From positions 16,578 to 80,577 of the forward strand of contig JBHELD010000030.1 in NCBI GenBank assembly GCA_046263255.1: a stretch of 64,000 bases of DNA. Direction: 5' to 3'. The notes beneath the pieces were generated by a model. The model was not told where the DNA came from. It worked only from the letters and a program-made list of their open reading frames with translations, and ran no database searches. Made by a program: the position numbers and the translations under genes. Below, in pieces: positions 8,263-15,868 of this stretch; within the stretch, counting starts at the first letter, position 1; each line of letters starts with the position of its first letter. Origin of the DNA: JALZEG01 sp046263255 (GTDB taxonomy: Bacteria > Actinomycetota > CADDZG01 > WHSQ01).

Positions 8263-9209
8263 GGTACGGCTCGATCCTCGAGACCATCGGGAACACGCCT
8301 CTCGTAGAGGTCCCCCATCTCAGCCCGGCCGAGAACGTCCGGCTGTGGGTCAAGCTCGAAGGCGAGAACCCGACCGGATCGCTCAAGGACCGCATCGCGC
8401 TCGCGCTGGTCCAGTCCGGGGAGGCGTCGGGCGACATGCACGCGGGCAAGACCTTGCTCGAGCCGACGTCGGGCAACACCGGGATCGCGCTCGCGATGGT
8501 GTGCGCGACGAGGGGTTATCGGTTCACCGCGGTGATGCCCGACAACGCGAGCGCGGAGCGCGTTCAGATGCTGCGCGCGTTCGGCGCCGACATCGTCTTC
8601 TCGCCGGGCGCCAAGGGCAGCAACGGCGCCGTCGCGATGGCCCAGGAGATCGCCGCGGCCGACGACTCGTACTACATGCCGTTCCAGTACGGCAACCAGG
8701 CCAACGCCGACGCGCACTACCGCGGGACCGGACGCGAGATCGTCGAGGACCTGGCGGACGGGAACCTCAGGGCGTTCGTCGCCGGGCTCGGCACCGGCGG
8801 GACGCTGATGGGGGTCGGACGGCGCCTGCGCGAGCACGACCCGTCGATCAGGATCGTCGCCGCGGAGCCGAAGCTCGGCGAGACGGTCTACGGGCTGCGC
8901 TCCCTCGAGGAGGGGTACGTCCCGCCGCTGTTCGACCCCGACGCGATCGACGGCAAGGTCTTCTGCGCGGCGCGCGAGTCGATCCTGTGGACGCGGCAGC
9001 TGCTGAAGAGGGAGGGCATCTTCGCAGGGATCTCCGCGGGCGCCGTGATCTGGGTGGCGCAGAGGGTCGCCGAGCGCGTGTCGGCCGAAGGAGGCGGGGA
9101 CGTCGTGTGCCTGCTAGCGGACGGCGGGTGGAAGTACCTCTCGACCGAGGCGTGGACGCAGGACATCGATACCGCCGAGAGCCAGGTCGAAGAAGTGCTC
9201 TGGTGGTAG
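8259..9209 (+). CDS. cysM: cysteine synthase, O-phosphoserine/CysO-dependent type
   Basis: PLP-dependent sulfhydrylase, 316 residues. The PLP lysine is K43 in NPTGSLKDR. The substrate loop TSGNTGIALA and the phosphate-binding GLGTGGTLMGVG are intact. The C-terminus LADGGWKYLST followed by a short acidic tail ending VEEVLWW is the form seen in mycobacterial CysM, which uses O-phosphoserine and thiocarboxylated CysO rather than O-acetylserine and sulfide. Gene order mec-cysO-cysM supports this reading. GTG 8259 overlaps the cysO stop by 4 bases, and murI overlaps its 3' end by 7 bases. Confidence 0.93.
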   Translation: MRYGSILETIGNTPLVEVPHLSPAENVRLWVKLEGENPTGSLKDRIALALVQSGEASGDMHAGKTLLEPTSGNTGIALAMVCATRGYRFTAVMPDNASAERVQMLRAFGADIVFSPGAKGSNGAVAMAQEIAAADDSYYMPFQYGNQANADAHYRGTGREIVEDLADGNLRAFVAGLGTGGTLMGVGRRLREHDPSIRIVAAEPKLGETVYGLRSLEEGYVPPLFDPDAIDGKVFCAARESILWTRQLLKREGIFAGISAGAVIWVAQRVAERVSAEGGGDVVCLLADGGWKYLSTEAWTQDIDTAESQVEEVLWW

Positions 9210-10021
9210 CGGAAGGAGCCGATCGGCCGATCGGGATGTTCGACTCCGGCGTCGGCGGCCTCACGGTCGCCCGCGCGGTGATCGACCTCCTGCCCCACGA
9301 GGACCTCGTGTACTTCGGGGACTCGGCCCGCTGCCCCTACGGCCCCCGCAGCGCGCAGGAGGTGCGCAGGTTCACGTTCGAGATCATGGACCTCCTCGTC
9401 GCCGAGGACGTCAAGCTCGTCGTCATCGCGTGCAACACGTCGGCGTCCAACGCGCTCGCGGAGGCGCGCCACCGCTACGACGTCCCCGTGATCGGCGTTA
9501 TCGAGCCCGCGGTCCGCAGCGCGATCGCCGCGACGCGGAACCGGCGCATCGGGTTGATCGGGACCGAGGCCACGGTCAGGTCGAACGCGTACGACGACGC
9601 GGTGGCTGCCACGAAGGCCAACGTCTCGCTCGTCAGCCGCGCGTGCCCGCGCTTCGTAGAGTTCGTGGAGAGAGGGGACCAGGCCTCGGACGAGCTGCTC
9701 GGAGTCGCTCACGAGTACCTGGACCCGCTGAAGGAGCAGGGCGTGGACACGCTGATCCTGGGCTGCACGCACTATCCGTTGCTCTCGGGGATGATCCACT
9801 ACGTCATGGGAGAGGAAGTCGTCCTGGTGTCGAGCGCGGAGGTCGCGGCGGCGGACGTGTACGCGAAGCTCCGCGACGACGACCTGCTGAAGCCGGACAC
9901 CGCGCTCGGGGAGCACCGCTTCATCGTGTCCAGCGAGGAGGGGATCTCGAGCGAGCTCGGGACGCGCTTCCTCGGGCCCGAGTTCCAGAAGGTCGAGTAC
10001 CGGCCGTGGGGCCGCGGGTGA
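9203..10021 (+). CDS. murI: glutamate racemase
   Basis: Provides D-glutamate for peptidoglycan. The 272-residue protein has IGMFDSGVGGLTV, FGDSARCPYG, VIACNTSASN with catalytic Cys77, and LGCTHYPLL with catalytic Cys188. Both catalytic cysteines and length match the family. The start at GTG 9203 overlaps the cysM end, with GAAGAA at 9189-9194 as a weak ribosome site. Cytoplasmic. It sits in the operon in the same relative position as mycobacterial murI. Confidence 0.95.
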   Translation: MVAEGADRPIGMFDSGVGGLTVARAVIDLLPHEDLVYFGDSARCPYGPRSAQEVRRFTFEIMDLLVAEDVKLVVIACNTSASNALAEARHRYDVPVIGVIEPAVRSAIAATRNRRIGLIGTEATVRSNAYDDAVAATKANVSLVSRACPRFVEFVERGDQASDELLGVAHEYLDPLKEQGVDTLILGCTHYPLLSGMIHYVMGEEVVLVSSAEVAAADVYAKLRDDDLLKPDTALGEHRFIVSSEEGISSELGTRFLGPEFQKVEYRPWGRG

Positions 10022-10761
10022 CGACGAGATTGACGGTGCTGGGCAGCTCGGCGCGCTTCGCCACGCCCGAGCGCGCCTGCTCCGGCTACCTCGTCGATCT
10101 CGACGGCCACAAGGTGTGGCTCGACGCGGGCGCGGGGGCGTGGCAGAACCTGCTGCGGCACTGCCGGTTCGAGGACCTCGAGGGCGTCGTGCTGACGCAC
10201 CGCCATCCCGACCACGTCACCGACGTCTTCCAGCTCCGGCACGCGCTGCTGTTCGGCCCCCGCGGCCGCCTCCCGGACCTCCCGTTGTGGGCGCCGGCCG
10301 AGACGATCGAGTCGCTCAGCGCGTACGACGACCTCTCCGACGGGTTCGACACCCACGCGGTCGACGGAGGGACGAGCATGACGTTCGCCGGCGCGACGTT
10401 CCGCTTCGTGTCGATGGCGCACCCCCCCGATACGGTCGGGGTGCGCATCGAGTCGCGCGACGGCGTCGTCGCCTACTCCGCGGACTCGGGCGAGGGCGCG
10501 GACTTCGCCGCCCTCGCCGGAGACGCCGATCTCTTCGTCTGCGAGGCCTCGAACCAGGACTCCGACGAGCTGTGGGAGGGGCATCTCAGGGCCGCGCAGG
10601 CAGGGCGGGTCGCGCGCGAGGCGGGAGCACGGAGGCTCGTGCTGACGCACCTCCCCGTGGGAAGGGACCTCGAGCGGTCGCTCGCGGAGGCGCGGCGGGA
10701 GGCCGGCGACGTCCCCGTCGAGCTCGCCGCCGACGGCGCGGTCTACGAGGTGGCGCCGTGA
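10018..10761 (+). CDS. metallo-beta-lactamase-fold hydrolase (Rv1339-like)
   Basis: A 247-residue MBL-fold enzyme with the two-metal motif H61-R-H-P-D-H66 in LTHRHPDH, a downstream SADSGEG metal-ligand segment and a C-terminal LTHLP. Its position between murI and rph matches mycobacterial Rv1339, which has been described as an atypical cAMP phosphodiesterase. A related RNase Z/ElaC-like activity cannot be excluded from sequence alone. Starts at GTG 10018, overlapping the murI stop by 4 bases, and is itself overlapped by rph. Confidence 0.85.
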   Translation: MTTRLTVLGSSARFATPERACSGYLVDLDGHKVWLDAGAGAWQNLLRHCRFEDLEGVVLTHRHPDHVTDVFQLRHALLFGPRGRLPDLPLWAPAETIESLSAYDDLSDGFDTHAVDGGTSMTFAGATFRFVSMAHPPDTVGVRIESRDGVVAYSADSGEGADFAALAGDADLFVCEASNQDSDELWEGHLRAAQAGRVAREAGARRLVLTHLPVGRDLERSLAEARREAGDVPVELAADGAVYEVAP

Positions 10762-11489
10762 ACCGCATCGACGGCCGCGCGCCGGACGAGCTGCGCCCGG
10801 TGGCGATGCAGCTCGGGTTCATGCCGTATGCCGAAGGGTCCTGCCTGGTGGAGATGGGCGAGACCAAGGTGATCTGCACCGCGACCGTGGAGCAGTCGGT
10901 GCCGCGGTGGATGCAGGGACGCGGCAAGGGGTGGGTCACCGCCGAGTACTCGATGCTCCCGCGGGCGACGACCGAGCGCGTGCCGCGAGAGGTGAACAAG
11001 GGCCGCCCGTCGGGGCGGACGCAGGAGATCCAGCGACTGATCGGGCGGTCGCTGCGCGCCGTGACGGACATGGACGTGCTCGGGGAGAGGACGGTGTGGC
11101 TCGACTGCGACGTGCTGAGGGCCGACGGCGGGACGCGCACCGCGTCGATCACCGGCGCGTTCGTCGCGCTGGCGGAGGCGTTTCGCTGGCTCGAGGAGCA
11201 GGAGCTCGTGGCATCGTCGCCGGTGGTCGACTCCGTGTCGGCGATCAGCGTCGGGATCGTCGACGGCACCCCCTGCCTCGACCTCAACTACGCCGAGGAC
11301 TCGACCGCGCAGGTGGACATGAACGTCGTGATGACCGGCGGCGGGAGGATCGTCGAGGTGCAGGGGACCGCGGAGCAGGGGGCGTTCGACAGGTCCGAGC
11401 TCGACCGCCTGCTGGACCTCGCGACGAGCGGGATCGCGGAGCTGACGGCTCGGCAGCAGCGCGCGCTGGGAGCCCCGGCCGCGGAGTGA
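10758..11489 (+). CDS. rph: ribonuclease PH
   Basis: Phosphorolytic 3' to 5' exoribonuclease that trims tRNA 3' ends. The 243-residue protein shows MGETKVICTATVE, GKGWVTAEYSMLPRAT, RSGRTQEIQRLIGRSLR-type phosphate-binding arginines (here RPSGRTQEIQRLIGRSLRA), DCDVLRADGGTRTASI and LDLNYAEDSTAQVDMNVV. Length and motifs are normal. The GTG start overlaps the preceding stop by 4 bases; rdgB overlaps its end by 4. Confidence 0.95.
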   Translation: MNRIDGRAPDELRPVAMQLGFMPYAEGSCLVEMGETKVICTATVEQSVPRWMQGRGKGWVTAEYSMLPRATTERVPREVNKGRPSGRTQEIQRLIGRSLRAVTDMDVLGERTVWLDCDVLRADGGTRTASITGAFVALAEAFRWLEEQELVASSPVVDSVSAISVGIVDGTPCLDLNYAEDSTAQVDMNVVMTGGGRIVEVQGTAEQGAFDRSELDRLLDLATSGIAELTARQQRALGAPAAE

Positions 11490-12070
11490 AGGCCGTCCTC
11501 GCGTCGCGCAACCGCCACAAGGCCGAGCAGGTCGCGGTGTTGCTCCCGATCCTCGACCTGGTGCCGGTCGACGACGTCGCGCCCGGCCTCGACCTCGACG
11601 AGCCGTTCGACACGTTCGAGGCCAACGCGCTGGCGAAGGCGCGCGCGGTGGTGCGCGCAACGGGTCTGCCGGCGGTGGCGGACGACTCGGGCCTCGAGGT
11701 GGACGCCCTGGGAGGCAAGCCGGGGGTGTGGTCGGCGCGTTACGCGGGCGAGGACGCAACCGACGCCGCGAACAACGCGAAGCTGGTCGCGGCGCTGAGC
11801 GCCGTCCCGGAGGAGAGGCGGTCGTGCCGGTACCGGTGCATCGCCGTCTTCGTGGACCCGAGCGGGCGGGAGCTGGTCGCGTCGGGTTCCTGCGAGGGAC
11901 GCGTCGTGTTGGAGGGCCGCGGGACGCTGGGCTTCGGCTACGACCCGCACGTGGTGCCCGAGGGCGAGACGCGCACGATGGGGGAGATCCCGCTCCACGA
12001 GAAGCTGAGCTTCAGCCACCGGGGCCGCGCGTTCCGCGCGCTGGCGGCGATGCTCGCCGGCGCCCGATGA
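11486..12070 (+). CDS. rdgB: dITP/XTP pyrophosphatase (Ham1/RdgB)
   Basis: House-cleaning nucleotide pyrophosphatase that removes inosine and xanthosine triphosphates. The 194-residue protein has the N-terminal LASRNRHKAEQV nucleotide-binding motif, ANALAKARAV, VADDSGLEVDALGG, GFGYDPHVVPEG and the C-terminal LSFSHRGRAFRAL. It starts with GTG 11486 inside the rph stop region and its own stop overlaps the pdxH ATG (ATGA). Confidence 0.95.
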   Translation: MKAVLASRNRHKAEQVAVLLPILDLVPVDDVAPGLDLDEPFDTFEANALAKARAVVRATGLPAVADDSGLEVDALGGKPGVWSARYAGEDATDAANNAKLVAALSAVPEERRSCRYRCIAVFVDPSGRELVASGSCEGRVVLEGRGTLGFGYDPHVVPEGETRTMGEIPLHEKLSFSHRGRAFRALAAMLAGAR

Positions 12071-12735
12071 GCGGGCCGTCCGAGTTCCCGGAGCTCAACG
12101 AGTCGATCGCGCGGCTGCGGCGCGACCACGGCGTCGCACCGCTTGAGCCGGACGATCTCGATCCCGACCCGATCGTGCAGTTCGGCCGTTGGATGGAGGA
12201 GGCGCTGACGGAGGGGCTCCTGCTCCCGAACACGATGACGCTCGCGACGGCGGCGCGCGAGGGCCGTCCGTCGGCGCGAATGCTCCTGCTGAAGGGGTTC
12301 GACCACCGCGGCTTCGTCTTCTACACGAGCTACGAGAGTCGCAAGAGCCGCGAGCTGCTGGATAACCCGTATGCCGCTCTCGTCTTCCACTGGCAGCGCC
12401 TCGAGCGGCAGGTGCGGATCGAGGGCCGCGCCGAGAAGGTCGCGGAGGAGGAGTCCGACGAGTACTTCGCCACGCGTCCGCTCGAGAGCCGCCTCGGCGC
12501 GTGGGCGTCGCGGCAGAGCGCGCCGCTTGGGTCGCGGGAAGAGCTCGAGCGGCGCCTCGAGGAGCTCGAGCGGCAGCACGCCGGGATCGAGGTGCCGCGG
12601 CCCCCGCACTGGGGAGGCTGGCTCGTCCGGCCGGACGCGATCGAGCTCTGGCAGGGCCGCCCGAATCGCCTGCACGACCGCTTCCTCTACGAACGCAGCG
12701 GCGCGGGGTGGACGCGCGTCAGGCTGTCGCCCTAG
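12067..12735 (+). CDS. pdxH: pyridoxamine/pyridoxine 5'-phosphate oxidase
   Basis: FMN enzyme producing PLP, the cofactor needed by CysM upstream and the decarboxylase downstream. The 222-residue protein carries MTLATAAREGRPSARMLLLKG, GFVFYTSYESRKS, YAALVFHW, RQVRIEGRAEKV and the C-terminal GRPNRLHDRFLYER with its PLP-contacting residues. Last gene of the selD operon. Its stop overlaps by 4 bp with the stop of the convergent phosphatase gene (CTAG 12732-12735). Confidence 0.95.
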   Translation: MSGPSEFPELNESIARLRRDHGVAPLEPDDLDPDPIVQFGRWMEEALTEGLLLPNTMTLATAAREGRPSARMLLLKGFDHRGFVFYTSYESRKSRELLDNPYAALVFHWQRLERQVRIEGRAEKVAEEESDEYFATRPLESRLGAWASRQSAPLGSREELERRLEELERQHAGIEVPRPPHWGGWLVRPDAIELWQGRPNRLHDRFLYERSGAGWTRVRLSP

Positions 12736-13517
12736 GCCCGCTGCAGCAGCTGCAGGATCTCGTCGTGCAGGACGCCGTTCGTGGTCACGCAGCCCCCTCG
12801 CCGCCACTCGTCGCCGTCGAGCCCGGTGATCCTGCCGCCGGCCTCGCGGACGATCGGTTCGAGCGCCGCGACGTCCCACACGGAGAGGTCCGGCTCGACC
12901 ATCACGTGGGCCGCGCCGCGTGCGACGAGAGCGTGCCCCCAGAAGTCGCCGAAGCCGCGGCTGCGCCACGATCTGCGGAGGAGCTCGTCGAAACCGGCCG
13001 CGTGCGGCGTCGCGGCCCAGCTCGTCGCGTCGGCGAACAGCACGGTGGCCTCGCCGAGGTCGCCGCGGCGATCGACCGCGATCGGCTCGTCGTCGAGCCG
13101 CGCGCCCAGGCCGGCGGCCGCGTCGTACGTCTCGCCGAGCGCCGGCGCGTGCGCGACGCCGACGACGCTGTCCCCGTCGACGCGCAGCGCGACGAGCGTC
13201 GCCCACACCGGGATCCCGGCCATGTAGTTGTTCGTCCCGTCGATCGGGTCGACGATCCAGGTCGGCGCGCCCTCGACGGCCGCGCCGCCGCCGGCCGCGG
13301 TCAGCCCCTCCTCCTCGCCGAGGACGTTGTGGCCGGGAAAGGCGCGCGCGATGCGGAGCCGTATCTGGGCCTCGACCGCCCAGTCGGCCTCGGTGACCCA
13401 CGTGCCGTCGTCCTTGCGCGTCGACGAGAGCCGCTTCCGGAAGTGGCCGAGGGCGACCATCCCGCCCGCGCGGGCGAACTCGAGCGCCGCGGCGAGCTCG
13501 CCGGAGTAGTCGGTCAT
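12732..13517 (-). CDS. inositol monophosphatase-family phosphatase (histidinol-phosphatase type)
   Basis: A 261-residue Mg-dependent, Li-sensitive-type phosphatase. Metal-site motifs are GEEEG, IVDPIDGTNNYMAG (DPIDGT signature) and DLSVWDVAALEPIVREAGG. The arrangement resembles actinobacterial HisN histidinol-phosphatases, but inositol-1-phosphatase and other IMPase activities are not separable by eye. Start ATG 13517. Upstream (higher coordinates) lies a palindromic repeat at 13555-13593 and then tRNA-Leu. Confidence 0.85.
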   Translation of the reverse strand: MTDYSGELAAALEFARAGGMVALGHFRKRLSSTRKDDGTWVTEADWAVEAQIRLRIARAFPGHNVLGEEEGLTAAGGGAAVEGAPTWIVDPIDGTNNYMAGIPVWATLVALRVDGDSVVGVAHAPALGETYDAAAGLGARLDDEPIAVDRRGDLGEATVLFADATSWAATPHAAGFDELLRRSWRSRGFGDFWGHALVARGAAHVMVEPDLSVWDVAALEPIVREAGGRITGLDGDEWRRGGCVTTNGVLHDEILQLLQRA

Positions 13518-13554
13518 CGAACGACCATAGTGCGGCCGCGCCGGCCTCGTTCGT

Positions 13555-13593
13555 GATGGGGGCGATGGTGCCGTGCGGAACCATCACCCCATC
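13555..13593. repeat. nested palindromic intergenic repeat, copy A
   Basis: Outer arms GATGGGG (13555-13561) and CCCCATC (13587-13593) enclose inner arms GATGGT (13564-13569) and ACCATC (13580-13585), with a further CC/GG pair around a GTGC loop. Related copies lie at 22692-22732 and 36032-36073. It sits between the phosphatase gene and tRNA-Leu, both on the minus strand. Confidence 0.75.
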
Positions 13594-13666
13594 GGAAGCG
13601 AGGTCGCCCGCGCGCGCCACTGAGGTGAGCCGCGGGTGGGCCACGTCATCGCCCTCCGGACGGAAG

Positions 13667-13748
13667 TGCGAGAGGGGGGACTCGAACCCCCACGTCCGGA
13701 GACACCGGCACCTAAAGCCGGCGCGTCTGCCAATTCCGCCACTCTCGC
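13667..13748 (-). tRNA. tRNA-Leu (anticodon UAG)
   Basis: Read on the minus strand the 82-base gene begins GCGAGAGTGGCGGAATTGGC, with acceptor stem GCGAGAG/CTCTCGC and discriminator A. The anticodon stem CCGGC/GCCGG encloses loop TTTAGGT, giving anticodon TAG (leucine CTA/CTN). A long variable arm typical of class II tRNAs and a GGTTCGAGTCC T-arm follow. CCA is not encoded (CTT follows). It lies 30 bases downstream of the decarboxylase stop on the same strand. Confidence 0.95.
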
Positions 13749-13778
13749 GACGACGCGATGTTAGCGGGAGCCCGGAGC

Positions 13779-15170
13779 TCAGACGGCCGCGGCGGCCTTC
13801 GAGATGATCTCTATCGCTTCGTCGATCCGGCCCTCGTCGGTCCGGTGCGAGAGCACCGCCACGCGCACGTAGCGCTCGCCGGCGAGCTCCGTCGCCGAGA
13901 CGTAGATGCGCTTGCTCGCGTTGATCTCCTCCAGGAGCCGGTTCGTCGCGTCGTTGCCGCGGCGGCTCTTGAAGGCGACGAGCGAGAGCTGCGGCTCCCA
14001 CGGGACGTCGAGGTCGCCGCAGTCGCGCAGCGCGTCGTAGACCTTGCGAGCGAGGTCGAGCTTCTCGTCGAGCGCCCTGCGGAACGCGCCGACGCCGTGG
14101 AGGTGCAGCGGCAGCCAGACGCGGAGCCCCCGGTAGTCGCGCGACAGCTCGGGGGAGTAGTCGGCGAAGTCGGGCAGGTCGGTCTCGCTCTGCGCGGGCA
14201 GGTACGAGGCGCCGCCGACGTGCGCGGCCTTCAGGTCGGAGCCGCGTCGCACGATGAGGCTCCCGGTCCCGTAGGGCAGGAACATCCCCTTGTGGGGGTC
14301 GAGAGTGACGGAGTCCGCGCGCTCGATCCCCCGGAACGCGTCCCGGCCTCGGTCGGTGAGCTGGAAGAAGCCGCCGTACGCGCCGTCGACGTGGAACCAG
14401 AGATCCTCCTCGGCGCATACCGACGCGAGGTCGTCGAGCGGGTCGATCGCGCCGGTGTTGACGGTGCCGGCGGATCCGACGACGAGGAAGGGACGCTCGC
14501 CCCCGCGCTTGTCGCGCCGCACCCGGCGTCTGAGATCCTCCGGTTCGATCCTGAGCCGGTCGTCGCAGCGGATGCCGCGGAGCGCCGTCGGTGGGAAACC
14601 CGCGAGCCGCGCGCTCTTGGCGATCGAGTGGTGGACGTGCTCGCTGACGTAGATCGTCCCGCTCAGGAAGTCCTCGGGCAGGCACGTCGTCCGCGCGGTG
14701 ACGACGGCGGAGAAGTTCGCCATCGACCCGCCCGACGTGAGGATCCCCTGTGACTCCGGCGGGAACGCGAAGAGGTCGCAGAGCCACCGCGCGACGTTAG
14801 CTTCGAGCCGCACGAGCGCGGGTGCCGGCGCGGCTAGGTTCACGAACCGGTTCGTGACGCACGCGACCATGTCGGCGAGCGCGGCGGAGAAAAGGCCTCC
14901 GCCGGGGATGTACGCGAGGTAGCCGGGGCCCGCGGTGTCGTAGGCCTTGGCCGCGGCGCGGCCGACGATCTCGAGCAGCTCGGAGAGCTCCTTCGGCTCT
15001 TCGGGCGGAGCGGCCCGCAGCGCTTCGGCCAGCTCGCCCGCGCCGTCGAGGTCGACCGCGGGGGCCGTCGCGCGCGCCGCGACGAAGTCGACGGCGAACC
15101 GCAGGGCCGCGGCGCCGGCCGCTTCCATCTCCGGGGCGGGGAAGTCGAAGCTCTCGTGAGGGATCGGCAC
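13779..15170 (-). CDS. PLP-dependent group II amino-acid decarboxylase
   Basis: A 463-residue aromatic-amino-acid decarboxylase-type enzyme. Key parts are ILTSGGSMANFSAV (PLP phosphate binding), EHVHHSIAKSARLAG (ring-stacking His), WFHVDGAYGGFFQLT (PLP aspartate), and the Schiff-base lysine K294 in TLDPHKGMFLPYGTG, where most relatives have HKW. The C-terminal third is the normal small domain. Substrate cannot be assigned; tyrosine, tryptophan and DOPA decarboxylases all share this profile. Cytosolic. It is divergent from the cupredoxin gene over about 145 bp in which I see no further feature. Confidence 0.88.
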   Translation of the reverse strand: MPIPHESFDFPAPEMEAAGAAALRFAVDFVAARATAPAVDLDGAGELAEALRAAPPEEPKELSELLEIVGRAAAKAYDTAGPGYLAYIPGGGLFSAALADMVACVTNRFVNLAAPAPALVRLEANVARWLCDLFAFPPESQGILTSGGSMANFSAVVTARTTCLPEDFLSGTIYVSEHVHHSIAKSARLAGFPPTALRGIRCDDRLRIEPEDLRRRVRRDKRGGERPFLVVGSAGTVNTGAIDPLDDLASVCAEEDLWFHVDGAYGGFFQLTDRGRDAFRGIERADSVTLDPHKGMFLPYGTGSLIVRRGSDLKAAHVGGASYLPAQSETDLPDFADYSPELSRDYRGLRVWLPLHLHGVGAFRRALDEKLDLARKVYDALRDCGDLDVPWEPQLSLVAFKSRRGNDATNRLLEEINASKRIYVSATELAGERYVRVAVLSHRTDEGRIDEAIEIISKAAAAV

Positions 15171-15315
15171 CTTCCGATGCTATGAGGCGGTGCGGGATCG
15201 GAGAGCCACGCCTGCCCCGGCCCTCCCGTAACCTCGGTAGTCGCCGCGCCGTTTACCGTCCGCGAGCGACGATCGGAGGGTCCGGCTCGGTAAGGGTCGA
15301 GTGAGAGGAGAGGGC

Positions 15316-15669
15316 GTGAAGGTGAGATCGGCAGTTGCGGCGCTCACGCTGGTGGCGCTCGTGGGGGGTGCGTGCGGAGGAGACGACGACGGGGGCGACT
15401 CCGGGGGAGGCGGCGCCGTGACGCTCACCGCGGCGGACTTCGCGTGGGACCCGGCCGACCCCTCGGTCGCGGCCGGCGGGTCGATCGAGGTCGTCAACGA
15501 GGACGACACGGAGCACAACCTGACCGTCGAGGACGCAGGGATCGACGAGGACGTCGAGGCGGACGGGAGCGTGACGGTCGACCTCGCGGACGCGGAGCCG
15601 GGCACCTACGAATTCTTCTGTAAGTACCACCCCGACACCATGACGGGGACGCTCGAGGTCACCGAATAG
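15316..15669 (+). CDS. cupredoxin (plastocyanin-like) lipoprotein
   Basis: A 117-residue exported blue-copper protein. GTG 15316 is preceded by GAGAGGAG at 15303-15310. A hydrophobic signal ends in a lipobox (ALVGGACGG), followed by an Asp/Gly linker. The copper-binding cupredoxin domain shows the ligands in order: His in EHNL, then Cys, His and Met in FFCKYHPDTMTG. It could shuttle electrons or hold copper on the outer face of the membrane. The multicopper oxidase 200 bp downstream on the same strand is a plausible partner. The 15670-15868 spacer shows no clear gene. Confidence 0.9.
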   Translation: MKVRSAVAALTLVALVGGACGGDDDGGDSGGGGAVTLTAADFAWDPADPSVAAGGSIEVVNEDDTEHNLTVEDAGIDEDVEADGSVTVDLADAEPGTYEFFCKYHPDTMTGTLEVTE

Positions 15670-15868
15670 CGCTCGGCGGTCGCGAAAGACGAGGAAGAGG
15701 ATCAGCACCCCGGGGAGGAGGGCCGCGACGAGGGCCTCCGACGGGCGCTGGAGAGCGACCGGCTAGAGGCGGGCTGCCCTGCCTGCGCGCAGGAACGGAC
15801 TTCCTCCGGGCGAACCTCACCCGTAGCCGAGGAGAGCCGGCGCGCCTGAGCGCGTCCCGGAGGAGCCG

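Noticed and set aside
15670..15760. Minus-strand hydrophobic reading resembling a membrane helix (LVAALLPGVLILFLVFRDR)
   Set aside because: The frame continues into the antisense of the cupredoxin gene and has no start or partner helices; too short to call.
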